A stretch of 64,000 bases of DNA from Hybos culiciformis (GCA_964007475.1 OZ023273.1:132984732-133048731), one strand, 5' to 3'; counted from the first letter of the stretch, positions 35,379 through 45,926 are shown. The notes: generated by a model not told the origin, from the sequence alone. Program-made: numbers and translations.

Positions 35379-36449
35379 AGGTAGGACAAACAAGTTTATT
35401 TTAAAATCCTACTTATTTAATACTCAAAATGTTATTTTTTTTTGAAAACTTAAAATGCTACTCAAAACTTTGGATGTTATTTAATTAAAGTAGCTATTTT
35501 AATTTTTTATAACATTTTATTCCTGATTGATATTTAAAATAAGATAATGTTTTTCTTTTTTGTTTTCTTTTTCAGAACCTGTTATTTACCAATTCACATA
35601 TCAATTTAATAGTAATATTTTATCGTCCACTATTTGAAATTAATTCTTTTTTAAATCAGCAATAATATTTATGATTGGTATTTATAATATTTAAAATTTT
35701 TGTAATTTAAAAAAAAAATGATAATTAAAATACTTTCATTTTATTTTTATTTATTGATTTATTTATTTTCAATTATTTAATTTTTTTTTTATATAAATGT
35801 GAATATAATTAATTTTCTGTCAATTTTTTCGAATTACTGTTAAAAACAATTTTCATATTTTTTCACATTAACACCATATAAAAATATTTAAATAAAAATC
35901 ATAATCATAATTATTTTATTCAAATTCAGGCAATAAAATTATAATATTCATGGTATAAAATTTATTTCAATCAATAATATAAATTTATAACTTTTATAAA
36001 CGTACTTATATATTTTTTTTTTATCAATTTTCATTAATATTTATTAATTAACTAGTTACATTGTAACAAGTATAATTACATCATGACTTTCATTCATTAT
36101 ATTTAAACTTTTTTTTATTTCCATGAAAAAAAAGTAATTACCACATCAATTAAATTTAATAATTATAATTGAATTAAACTGATTAAATTTATTTTAAAGA
36201 ATCGTTTTTGATCGTATTAAATTAAGAATTCAGTTTTTTTTATCCCGTTTTATTTCAATTTCTTTAAATCTTTGTTGTTTTTCTTGATGGACCAATATTT
36301 TTATTGCGTATTTCACACCCAACTAGCAAATTAGATAATTCGATTCTTTTAGTGGAAAGCTTATCTATTCTAGTAACTATCTACAAGAATAATCTGCTAG
36401 TTGAGCAAAATCTATCAGGAACGGCTTCGGGTAAAAAATGTGTTTATTT
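35379..36449. other. AT-rich noncoding stretch
   Basis: No gene. A small foldback at 36323-36409 has ends CAACTAGCA and TGCTAGTTG. The 68-codon frame at 36304-36510 runs across the edge of the transposon starting at 36450 and is treated as chance. Confidence 0.45.
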
Positions 36450-37142
36450 CGACCCATCCAAGGAAGATGTTGATAAGTCGACTTGTCAACTTATTACGGG
36501 AGTGTTGTAATACGTAAGCTAATAAATTTTCCTATCTGAATCAAAAACCGGTTTTTTTGTAACCAAAACTATTGCTGAGATAAGTTTAAAAACAACGTAA
36601 TGCATTGTTAGTTTAACTCTGAAATCTACCTGGATAAAATTGATAAAAGCAGTTATCAATTTAATGCACGAACTTTTTTTTAATTCTTTCGGTTGTATCT
36701 AGAGTTGTCAACATATTACAAAAACTTTCGGTGAGTTGTTAACAGTTTTACACTTACTTGTCAACCCGGAGTTGGATTTTATAAACTTTTTACTTGGACA
36801 AAAAATAATCCAATCGGTTATAAATAAAGTTGGCAACATTTTACATGGAGTGTGACAGCAAAAAAGGCGGGAATTACTTCATTATGTTTACAACTCGACA
36901 TACCAATCTGTATTAATAAAAACAATGCAGTGAATTAAGTTGTTTTTGTAGAAAACAGTACTTTTTAGTTTGAATAAAGAGTCAAGAAATTGTCTCCTAA
37001 ACATGCTCAAGCTCTTTATCATATGCCGTGAGTTTCGTTGAAATCGAACCATAAACATCCTGTTTATTCATATTTTGAACTAAATGGCGTTTTTCTCAAA
37101 ACTATGATTTTCGACTTATCAACATCTTCCTTGGATGGGTCG
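36450..37142. mobile_element. TIR element with 32-bp perfect ends, ATTT duplication
   Basis: The 693-bp unit has perfect 32-bp terminal inverted repeats at 36450-36481 and 37111-37142, starting CGACCCATCCAAGG and ending ATAAGTCGA. ATTT occurs on both sides (36446-36449 and 37143-37146). A 4-bp duplication points to a Sola-, Chapaev- or Kolobok-like DNA transposon; the superfamily is undecided. There is no transposase frame. Interior GTTGTCAAC-type motifs occur several times. Confidence 0.8.
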
Positions 37143-37146
37143 ATTT

Positions 37147-38416
37147 GATTGGAATATTTTTATCTGCAATCGTAGATTTAAAATGTTTATAAAATATAAA
37201 ACATGTAAAACTGCATCTATAAAATCGAATACACGCATAGACATAGTGCATATAACTATCCAAAACATTTCTCGTAATCTAAATATGTACATAAGAACTC
37301 AATAATAATAGTAATGTGGAATATATTTTTATGAAAACTTTCGATTCATTCCTATTAACATAGATACTTATATAAATAAATATGTTACAGTAAAATCCCA
37401 TATGGTCTGCGAATTGATTTAGCATTATCGATTATATACATTTAATACGAAATGTAATTCAGGAGTAAATAATAGGATATAATATGTGTATATAAGTAAG
37501 TATTTGTAAACATATAAGTAAGTATTTGTAAACAAATATAATATCTATAAAAGAACAGAAAAAAAAATCATACCAAATGGCGACTATATGTTTGGCGCCA
37601 TTGAGCTCCACAATAAGCAGTTTATGAATAAAAGTACTGAAAGAAAATTGATTTTCAGCAAAATATGAAGTAAAAAAATGCCATCAACCAAAACCCAGTT
37701 TTTTTATTAATTTTTTGGAAAAAAAAGAAAAATTGAATTGTAAAATAATTTCAAGCAAACAAAATCTGTAAATCTATTTATACAAGGCGGATTTTATTGT
37801 CATAAAACATAAACAGTAATAAAAATTTGATGGAATAATAAATCAAAATGATAGGAAGAAACAAAAGTTAGTAGGCATACCTAACAACGACGAACGCGAC
37901 AATAAGAGAAATTCACTGCTTGATATATTAAACTGAAAAATGTAACTCGTATTTTTATGACATAATCCTGGACTTAATATCCGAAAACATAATACTGTTA
38001 TACTAAACATTAAATCTTTTCTCTAATTAATTAATTCTTCTGATGAATCATTATTTTTATGAATTTTATTATTTCTTTTAGAAAGAAGAAAACATTTTTA
38101 ATGCATATACTTAAAGGTTGGATAATATACAAAAACAATAATATATTATGTCCATTAGTAAAATATCCTTTAACTTTATTTAATTAAGTTTCTATAAATT
38201 ATTATTTATCAGAATTATTTATTATTAATAATTATCTATCAAAGTGATGCGTTAATAGTTTTCACGTTCAATAAAAATTGTTATAAAAATGACAACTAAT
38301 AATATGTAATTACATATAAATGTTAATTTTATAAAACAGTACCTAACTTATATCTCCAGAAATTTTTTTTAATAAAACTCATGCTTTGCTTTGAACTTAT
38401 TTCTTATATACTAAAG
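37147..38416. repeat. Inverted duplication, right arm (inner part)
   Basis: 37360-37605 matches the reverse complement of 29300-29560. A 22-bp unit containing TAAGTAAGTATTTGTAAACA is tandemly doubled at about 37493-37536. The rest is AT-rich with no gene recognised. Confidence 0.6.
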
Positions 38417-39297
38417 CAGTGGTGCCCAATCTTTTATAGCCACGGGCCATTTCAAAAAACATCAGAGGGTTTGCGGCCAAATATTAAAAAAATCATTCTA
38501 TCAACCTAGCTCTACATATTACAAATAAATGACATTTTTTTGATATTTTAAAAACATTTATTGAAAACATTTAAAAAACAAGATTTTATTGTCAATTTTC
38601 CGCTTCTTGTTCATTGCGGTGATTTTAGTTCACTATAATTCATTTAAAAATATATGCACTTCACAACTATGTTAATTATAATGTGTCAATATATATATTT
38701 TTTGGCAAAGTATCTAGAAGCTCTAAAACTAATAACTTGTCGTTTTGAATTTAATACACATCCAAGCTTTAAATGTAAAAAAAGGTTTCTATATTTTTCT
38801 AATTACTAATTAATTATGCATGAATTCGTATACAAAGCAATCCAGTATTCTTGCTACTTGGGAGCCAAATTAAAAAAATAAAATATTTTTTTCCTGTTTA
38901 AGAATTATTACTGTACGAAATAAAAAATAAATATAAACAAATTATAAGAAAACTTTTATTTCATTTTTTTTTTTTAATTCTTAAAAAGAAATATAATTTT
39001 ATGAAAATTTGAAGTATTATAATCATAACCGCCTGGGCAAACTCGACGCGACGGACGCGACGCAAACGTTAATGACGTTAATGCCCATATAATTTTATGT
39101 TAGCATCATTAACGTCGTTAACGTCGAGACTGTTCGCGTCCATATATTTTAATACATTTAATATTTATTACGTCATTTGCATCGCGTCCATCGCGTGCGT
39201 CACGTCTAGTTTAACCAAACTATAAAATTCATATTGGGCCAGATAAAATGCTTAGCGGGCCGTATGTAGCCCGCGGGCCGTAGTTTGGACACCACTG
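38417..39297. mobile_element. hAT-like element with 8-bp target duplication
   Basis: The 881-bp unit starts CAGTGGTGCCCAA and ends in the complement of CAGTGGTGTCCAAAC. TACTAAAG flanks it at 38409-38416 and 39298-39305, the 8-bp duplication of hAT elements. Both ends have GC-rich subterminal tracts (CACGGGCC; CCCGCGGGCCGTAG), common in insect and vertebrate hAT families. There is no transposase frame. A smaller CpG-rich palindromic element is embedded at 39035-39216. Confidence 0.88.
39035..39216. mobile_element. CpG-rich palindromic element inside hAT
   Basis: The 182-bp insert has inverted ends GG(GC/TT)AAACT(C/A)GACG(C/T)GACG, followed in both arms by GACGCGA(C/T)GCAA and ATGACG. It is strikingly CG-rich for this window. 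No target duplication was identified. Similar GACGCGACG-rich ends occur in PIF/Harbinger-like elements, but the class is not proven here. Confidence 0.55.
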
Positions 39298-39860
39298 TAC
39301 TAAAGGAAAACTAACTATAATAATATAATTGTCAATTAAAAATTATTAATTATATCTTTGGGAAGAGTAATAGAAATGTTATAAAATTAATGCATTTTCT
39401 TTTAACTTATTATTTTTACGTAATTTAATTATAATTTCATCACTAAAAGTTCATTTTTATATAAAATGTGTCAACTAGTCTTCTTATTTTAACATAGTTC
39501 AGAAAACATTAATTAAGTGGTGAGAATATTATAATCTGATACAAAAAAAAATGTATTTTTCAAGAATGATAGAATATTCAAACGAAAGAGTTTTCTTCAA
39601 CAATGTTTGCACTTTAATAATATTTTGCCACAGGGCTTTGCGGAGAATATAATTTGCGAAAAAAAAAAATTATCGTCCTAAAATTTTTTGAAAACATGAA
39701 TAAAATTTTATCATTATTTTTCCTCAAGAAATTAATTTCTTATGAAAAATAAATGTGTTGGCAAAAAAATTAAATTTTCCAATTAAATTTGCACTTTTAG
39801 GGCAATTAGGTTTGTTGACTTAATATATTTTATCAAAATTTAGCATAGATATAGTTTACT
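39298..39860. repeat. Inverted duplication, right arm (26.5 kb partner)
   Basis: Reverse complement of 26530-27080. Shared order of landmarks: CTGAACTATGTTAAAATAAG, AATGATAGAAT, AAACATTGTT-type sequence, and CCTAATTGCCCTAAAA next to the outer edge. Similarity stops close to the start of PalR copy 3. Confidence 0.8.
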
Positions 39861-39914
39861 GATATACAGTCTACAGATATAGTATAAACTATGTCCTTTA
39901 AAGACTATTTCCTT

Positions 39915-40385
39915 TATATGTAGATGCAAATACGTGAATACGTGAATACGTTAAATGCTTCCTAGTCAATAATGAATTCCTTTAAATGCTTCTAAGTGAA
40001 TAATGATATCATTAAATGCTTCAAATTGAATATTGCGTAATACCTAAACAAAAATAATATCACACACAATATTTTAATACCGACAAATACCAACAAAAAA
40101 TTAAAAAAAAAATTTGTTTATCAACTTTTGTTTACTTTTTGCATTGCAAATGTATAGACTGCAACTACCTCTCACATGCACATTAAAACAGTATATTAGA
40201 TATGTTAATAAAATTTGTTATACAACTCGTTCTGTATTTATACTAAAAAACATAGACACTTGTCAACATATATCACTCGACCTTCGGTCTCATGATATAA
40301 GTATTAACTCGTGTCAATGTGTTTTTGTGTATACACAACTCGTAATTAATAACAAATTTAGTTAAATATATAATAATCTACTATT
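39915..40385 (-). mobile_element. PalR palindromic repeat, copy 3 (diverged)
   Basis: Complement of family orientation, ending AATCTACTATT at 40385. It carries the palindrome with core ACCTTCGGT (about 40281) and three diverged tandem units containing AAATGCTTC (39950-40020). It is the most diverged copy and its outer end is not exact. It faces copy 4 across a 275-bp spacer. Confidence 0.65.
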
Positions 40386-40660
40386 TAGTTTTGTCAATTG
40401 TTCTTGTTTAGAATCTAGATAGTATAGTAAATTTTCAATGTACGCAGTATCATTATCTACGCACTATCATTATACATCAAGTAGTGATAACTTCATTAGA
40501 ATTTTGTAAGATAACGTTTTTTTTAAAGAAAAACAAAGAGAATTATATTATTCTTAATTAAAATAATTAATCAAATATTTGTTTCTATGTAATGCTTATC
40601 AAGTTATTGCATGTTATATCTATATGTAAGTTTCTTTTAATAAAGTTTAATGTTGGATTT

Positions 40661-41175
40661 AATAGTAGATTATTGTATATGTAAACTAAATTTGTTATTA
40701 ATTAAGAGTTCTGTATACACAAAAATACATTGACACGAGGCAATACTTATATCACGAGACCGAAGGTCGAGTGATATAAATTGACAAGTGTCAATGTATT
40801 TTTGTGTAAATACAGAACGAGTTGTATAACAAATTTTGTTTACATATCCAATATACTGTTTTAATGCGTAAGAGAGAATATTTTTTCTTCTCATTTTTTC
40901 TCATTTTTTTTTTGTATTTGACTGTATTGAAATATTGTGAGAGATATTATGTTTGTTTAGGTATTACGTAATATTCAATACGAAACATCTAAATGATTTC
41001 ATTATTTACGCTGATGCATCTAAATTTTTTCATTATATACGCTGATGCATCTAAATTTTTTCATTATTTACGCAGATGCATCTAAATGATTGCATATGTA
41101 TTGACGCATATAATACTCCATTTAGTGATCTAAATTCTGTAGCACTAAATACAACATAATGATCCCCAACGCATT
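40661..41175 (+). mobile_element. PalR palindromic repeat, copy 4 (best full copy)
   Basis: The 515-bp copy runs from AATAGTAGATT (40661) to ACGCATT (41175). Its first 200 bp form a near-perfect palindrome: 40661-40758 pairs with 40765-40860, centred on GACCGAAGGTC. AT-rich sequence follows, then three tandem 32-bp units with GATGCATCTAAAT (40990-41095), then the conserved tail with ATAATACTCCATTTAGTGATC and CCCCAACGCATT. There is no coding capacity. The open frame at 40670-40894 is a reading of the palindrome. Confidence 0.85.
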
Positions 41176-41750
41176 AAAATAAATAATTTATTTAGTTCTT
41201 CAAAAAAAAATCTAATTTTCACAAATCATCACAAAAAATAACATTTTAAGTAGTTTTAAAAATTCTGTGGATAACATCTACTGCAATAACATCTACGAAC
41301 GAAATATAGTTTCAAAGTAAATCGTAAATTTCACTGAAATGTCATTACATACATAATTATGTTATCAATATCAAAAGATTTATAATTGTTGTATGTACTT
41401 TATATATTTCTGCTACAAATGAGAATGCATCCATCCAGTTCACACAATATGTTTGTTCTCAAGCGTCATTCAAAATGAAAGTAAAATGTTTTTTTTTTTT
41501 TTTATTATTATTTGCATTTTATATATTTTCGAACTTTTAAAAAATTTACATTAAAATATATTTATGTATAATGTACTTAATATTTGTGTATATTATAAAT
41601 TAAAAAAAAAAAACTTTTATTTTATTTTCTTTATAATAATAAAATTTCTTACATAGTCTAATTTAATTTATATATTATAAATTAGATAAATCCAATTTAA
41701 AAAATAAATAAAAAAAAATATGTGAGTCTCGGGACACACGGATGAAGTGA
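41176..41750. other. AT-rich noncoding stretch
   Basis: No gene or bounded repeat; T and A runs dominate. Confidence 0.45.
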
Positions 41751-42096
41751 AACTTCATGGCAAGTAGTATTTTCTGGAGCTGCTAAATAAATATTTAAAA
41801 TGACCAAATGCATATAAGACATGACGCCAATCGATTTTTTCGCCGGCGACTAGTTGATTTTTGTCCTTCGACTGCTGCGGCCAGTCGACTTAAAATAACT
41901 TGTTTTGGGGGAATTCGGCGGCTTAGAAAAAATTAAAAACCAGCGACTACTTAGATATAAAAATATTTAAAAATTCTAAAATTCTTTTTAAGCTCAAAAA
42001 GTTTAGTGGCATAATGGATTTTAAATTATTTCAAAATGGCTAGAATTATGGCTGCTTGGCAACACTGATTGCCAGATGATTTCTACTATATTTTAA

Positions 42097-42442
42097 CGGG
42101 CTGTCTACATTAGCGATTTTGAATCGCGCGTATTTATGAATGTATTCTATTTTTTCTGTTTCATTTATTAGTATTTATGTGTGCTCAATATGCCACTGGG
42201 TTAGATTTAAAGCATGCGATTTTTATACATTTTTCCAAATTGTACCATTTTACTTGACTTAAAAATCAAATTAATAAAAAAAAGCAAAATTTGTGAGAAA
42301 TGTCAAAAAATACGCATGCTGAAAAATTATTCAAAATCAGCATGCGTATTTTGCAGCGATTTTGGATTTTGTATAAAGATACACGAATACATTTACAGAA
42401 CAAAATCGCATGCAGGAAAAATACGCTAATGTAGACACCTAG
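42097..42442. mobile_element. Harbinger-like MITE with TAA duplication
   Basis: The 346-bp unit has inverted ends sharing TGTCTACATTAGCG close to each terminus. TAA flanks it at 42094-42096 and 42443-42445. A subterminal GCATGCGATTTT is also inverted between 42212 and 42404. A perfect 14-bp-stem hairpin (AATACGCATGCTGA and complement) occupies 42309-42350. The 71-codon frame inside spans the hairpin and is not treated as a gene. Confidence 0.7.
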
Positions 42443-42549
42443 TAAGCTGTAAACACAATTCCGGTTACAACTATATTATTAGCGACAATAATGTATGAAA
42501 AAACAGCAGCGTGGCTTAAATCATGTTTTCTTTTTGTTGCCGGAAAAGT

Positions 42550-42890
42550 TTAACCTAAAATAACTTTTTAAATATGCCTGAAAAATTTCATGTTTAAGTA
42601 TTAGTACTTCTTCTGAAAATGAATTGGAATAAAAATATTCTACATGCATTGCATTAATGGAATTTAATGGCAAAAATAATTTATACTAACAACTCAATTA
42701 CAAATTACTTAAAAAAAAATCTGTTTTAGTTAAAAGAGCATTTTCAAATATGCCTGCAAAATTTGACATTAGTATTTCTTCCGAAAAGTAATTGTAATAA
42801 AAATATTCCTCCTGCATTTTATTAGTGTAATTTAATGTCAAAAATAAATTACACTAACAAACTAAAAATTACATTAAGAAAAATTAATAT
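42550..42890. repeat. Two tandem units, period about 177 bp
   Basis: AAATATGCCTG(A/C)AAAATTT begins matching blocks at about 42570 and 42747. Both continue through AGTATT(A/T)..CTTC, AAAAATATTC, TGCATT and AATTTAATG(G/T)CAAAAATAA. Moderately diverged. Confidence 0.8.
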
Positions 42891-43293
42891 CAAAAATAAA
42901 TTATCCACAAAATAGGTGCATGTGGAACATTTTTATTCGGAATACATATTTGTATTCCAAAAACTTTTTGAAAACTAGCACTAATAATTAATAAATGAAA
43001 TATTTTTTTTATTATTGTTTAAAATAAATTTCCCTTTCAATCAAAAAAAAAAATAGTATTTTCGACTTTAATTCTGAGCCAATATAGAGTAGGTTATTGC
43101 GCTGATAAGCTTCATTAAGTTGCTAGCGGCTGTCGGTTTCATCATCAGCTGACACATACATTTTTTCTTTTTTCTTTTTTTTTGCCTTTTTTTTTTGACA
43201 TTCGGCGTTACATTTTTGACACTCGGCGTTACATTTTCCACACTTACATTTTTTTCACTCTCAATCACAATGCCTCTAAAGAAGTTTCACTTC

Positions 43294-43592
43294 AAAAAAA
43301 AATTTTAAAAACAACGTTTTTATAACGGAATAAAATAGCTAAAAAGTAAAAAATATAAGCAGATAATAATTGATAACCTCATACCGATTTTCCTGAAAAT
43401 TAATTCTCACGAAAAACGTGGGGCGCGTGTGATAAACGATATTGATAAAAATGTTCAATTTTAGGCGCCCCACGTTTTTCGTGACAATTAATTTTAAAAT
43501 CGGTATGAGGTTATCAATTATTATCTGATTATATTTTTTACTTTTTAGCTATTTTATTCCGTTATAAAAACGTTGTTTTTAAAATTTTTTTT
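43294..43592. mobile_element. Foldback MITE with arms of about 130 bp
   Basis: Arms 43294-43426 and 43464-43592 are almost perfect reverse complements (landmarks ACAACGTTTTTATAACGG, GATAACCTCATACCGATTTT, GAAAAACGTGGGGCGC) around a 37-base loop. The outer ends are poly(A)/poly(T), so the target duplication cannot be read. It abuts the GAAGTTTCACTTC motif exactly. Arm similarity implies a fairly recent insertion or conversion. Confidence 0.9.
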
Positions 43593-43727
43593 ATTTATTT
43601 ATTTATTTATTTTTTCTGTTTTAATCTTATTTGAATGGAATTAAGCCATAAATAAAAACATAAAATTTTTATATCTATTTTACGTATTCTAAAGCTATGA
43701 AATCCTAAATTTCTAAATCTGCTTTTT

Positions 43728-43985
43728 AGCCCCCTCCCCGGAGTTCTGGGACCTCAGATGGGGGCTCTGCGACATCCAGTCTTTAATCCAGGTATTTCGA
43801 TCCAACGGTATAACATTTTATCGGAATACACGTAAATTACAAAACCGGCTTCTAAGGTAGCCCCCCCGTCGGGGCCTCAGATCAAAATTTCTAATATTCT
43901 ATAACCATATGTGATCCCAATGCTACTTAAGTTCAAAATTTCAGCCAAATCGGTACAGTGGCGTGATTTCGGAATCAGTCGAACC
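43728..43985 (-). mobile_element. Fragment of the Helitron family
   Basis: In reverse complement this matches the interior of the Helitron at 32452-33320: ACCGATTTGGCTGAAATTTT, GAACTTAAGTA(G/T)CATT, ACCTTAGAAGCCGGTTTTG and a diverged AGCGTTGGACC. It lacks both termini. Confidence 0.85.
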
Positions 43986-44458
43986 ATGGATGGAACCGTG
44001 GAACCACAAAAATGTTTACATTATGTTGCATTGTCATAGATTTCCGACCTATGCTCCCATTTTCAAGCCTCTATCTCATCAGAAGTGCCTGAAAAATTTA
44101 TTACAAAATTTGTACCGAACAACAAAGTGAACTAATAAAAACGTTTTAATTTAAAATAGGTGGGAATCATTGTTATAATCGTATAAATTTTATTGTATGC
44201 AAGAGAAAAAAAATTATTTTATTGGATTTTAAACAATATTAATGCATTTTTATGTAAATAAAACACAATGGCACATAAATTATAGTAGAATTTTTGTGTT
44301 AATTTCATGTAAAAATTTAAATTTAAAATATTTATGTATGACATTTAATTCACTATAATTTAAAAACATTTTGTTTGCGTAAGGCAGGTTTATATTTTTT
44401 ATTTTATTTATAAGTAAGGCCCCCAAAAAAATAAAATAAATTAAAATGCCTTAACATT

Positions 44459-44578
44459 TCAGTGAATAGCATTGATGTCACCATGAACATGCGTTGGCCA
44501 CATACATTCACAACCTCCGGAAATAGTTCGAGACACTGTTTCCCAACAAGTATCGTCTTTGGCACATAATAATATACA
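44459..44578 (-). CDS. Possible terminal exon of a Cys-rich protein
   Basis: On the minus strand a T-rich tract and CAG (44581-44579) precede 39 sense codons and TGA at 44461-44459. The translation has five cysteines at exon positions 1, 5, 11, 23 and 25, and includes CAKDDTCWETVSRTISGGC and WPTHVHGDINAIH. This is unlike the AT-driven chance frames nearby. AATAAA occurs downstream near 44405. The remaining gene should lie to the right on the minus strand. A GC-richer patch at about 44710-44790 could hold an earlier exon, but I cannot fix its frame or splice sites, and no signal-peptide exon is visible. The allergen-family gene starts about 550 bp away in the opposite direction. Family not recognised; secretion is only suggested by the cysteines. 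Confidence 0.4.
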   Translation of the reverse strand, partial: CILLCAKDDTCWETVSRTISGGCECMWPTHVHGDINAIH

Positions 44579-45094
44579 CTGCTTGTTATAAGTTATAATT
44601 AAAAAAAATATAAGATAATAATTTAAATTACTTTTGATGTATTTATTGTATGTATAAAAGCAAAATCGTTAATGTACGTATAGGTACCTTTATTTTTTTT
44701 ATTTTTTTTCGATTATTAGTTTCCTTTTCATGCGCAATGTGTAGATAATGGACTTTGTTGTCATAGTGTTGTTTTGACTTGACAATAAAAATTTTCCAAA
44801 AATTATTATATTATATTAAATAAAGAACTTGAGTTTTTTAGCTGGTTTTAAGAAAAAGCTCATTTTTAAAGTGTAAAATGTAAAATTAGCGGATTAAAAA
44901 ACTTTGGTTCATCATTTAACAGTAGTTTTTTGTTAAATTTTTCAACTTAAATTTTAAAATATCGAAGAATCGAAGTAGGAAAAACTATTCATTAAACTAT
45001 GTATTGGGTTATAAATTTATTTTCAATAATTATCTTCAAATTAAAACGACAGAATCATAGACATAAATGAAAGTATAGAGATAAGGCAAGTGGT

Positions 45095-45130
45095 TATAAG
45101 AACCAATTTTTCGACTATAAGATAGTCAGT
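45095..45130 (+). promoter_or_regulatory. TATA box and TCAGT initiator
   Basis: TATAAG at 45095-45100 and the arthropod initiator TCAGT at 45126-45130 are spaced so that the A at 45128 would be +1 and the TATA box begins at about -33. This is correct core-promoter geometry and leaves a 5' untranslated leader of about 36 bases before the ATG at 45164. Confidence 0.75.
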
Positions 45131-45163
45131 ATCAATTCGTATCGAAAAAAAAACAGCCAAACA

Positions 45164-45846
45164 ATGTTTTTTAGACTTTTAATCATTGGAATATTTTTTG
45201 GACTAGTCCGAACGTCGGGGATGAGCGAATTGCAAGAAGTGTTCCAATTAGTTCCTGCAGAAAAATTGATAAAAATAATTAATGTTCATAAGATACACAA
45301 TGAACAATTTCAAGAATTTGTTAAATTTTCTCAGTCAACTGAAATGAGAATAATTTTGGATAGAATTTATTCAAGTCAGGAGTATATAAAAATTATGGAA
45401 TATGTTAAAGAGAAAGGAGGTTTAGATATTGCAGCGAAATTTCTTGGATTAGCAAACATAAATAACATAGAATTAAAGCAATATATAAATACTATGACTA
45501 AACCAAATAATCAAAAAGTTTTATCTATGGAATCTTTTAATGATGAAATATTTGCAGCTTTTCCAAAAAAAGAAATGCAAGCTCTAATGAAAGAGAAAAT
45601 GAGAACCAGTTCAGATTTCAAAAAATTAATGGATTGTGTAAATAGCGATAAATATAAGGAACTCATTCAAAATTTAATGGTATGAACAGTATAATGTTTA
45701 ACATAGTTTATTTGTATTAAAAAGTTATCTATTTTCAGAATTCCATGCACTTGATCGACGTATGGCAAACCTTTCGAAATATGGGATTGGATTTTAATCA
45801 AGTTCATAAAATTTATAGTGAATTTTTCAGATGGGCTATTGAATAG
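45164..45846 (+). CDS. Insect allergen-related repeat (G12-like) protein
   Basis: Two exons, 45164-45679 and 45739-45846, encode 207 residues. The 59-bp intron starts GTATGA, ends ATTTTCAG, and is phase 0. Residues 1-19 form a hydrophobic signal peptide (MFFRLLIIGIFFGLVRTSG). The rest is helical and matches the insect allergen-related repeat pattern: a first half with LVPAEKLIKII and YVKEKGGLDIAAKFLG, and a second half with FPKKEMQALMKEKM, SDFKKLMDCVNSDKYKELI and, in exon 2, a closing amphipathic helix ending FFRWAIE. Known members (cockroach Bla g 1 units, mosquito G12, Pieris nitrile-specifier relatives) are secreted gut proteins that bind lipids or act in digestion and detoxification. A gut role here is inference. 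Length fits one domain unit. Without splicing the frame would stop after codon 173, truncating the last helix. Confidence 0.9.
45680..45738 (+). other. 59-bp intron of allergen-family gene
   Basis: Starts GTATGA and ends with a pyrimidine-rich ATTTTCAG. Removing it joins ATG to AAT in frame and restores the family C-terminus. The length is typical of short introns in Diptera and other compact-intron insects. Confidence 0.88.
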
Positions 45847-45926
45847 TTGGGTGGCTACATAAATTTTTAAATTAAGCTTTATGACTATAAAATATTAATT
45901 CGTTCTTTAAAAGTTTAAATCCCAGA

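Larger units (their letters stand above)
41751..43293. mobile_element. Possible element with GAAGTGAAACTTC inverted ends
   Basis: GAAGTGAAACTTC at 41751 recurs as its reverse complement at 43281-43293. The enclosed 1.5 kb has more CG dinucleotides than its surroundings (for example CGCCGGCGACTAG at 41839). It also contains a Harbinger-like MITE and a tandem 177-bp repeat. The minus strand at 43268-43068 encodes a short repetitive lysine-rich peptide frame. No target duplication was found; the 13-bp match could be coincidence. Confidence 0.35.

Noticed and set aside
36304..36510. 68-codon frame with reasonable composition
   Set aside because: It runs from unrelated flank across the edge and 32-bp terminal repeat of a DNA transposon, so it cannot be an ancestral gene; no family match.
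40114..40894. Open frames of 83 and 74 codons, and the similar 67-codon frame at 12588-12791
   Set aside because: All are translations of the PalR palindrome; similarity between them reflects the repeat and not a protein family.
42214..42429. 71-codon frame with several Cys residues (CEKCQ, CVFC)
   Set aside because: It spans the perfect hairpin and terminal repeat of a 346-bp MITE, so a zinc-finger reading is probably accidental.
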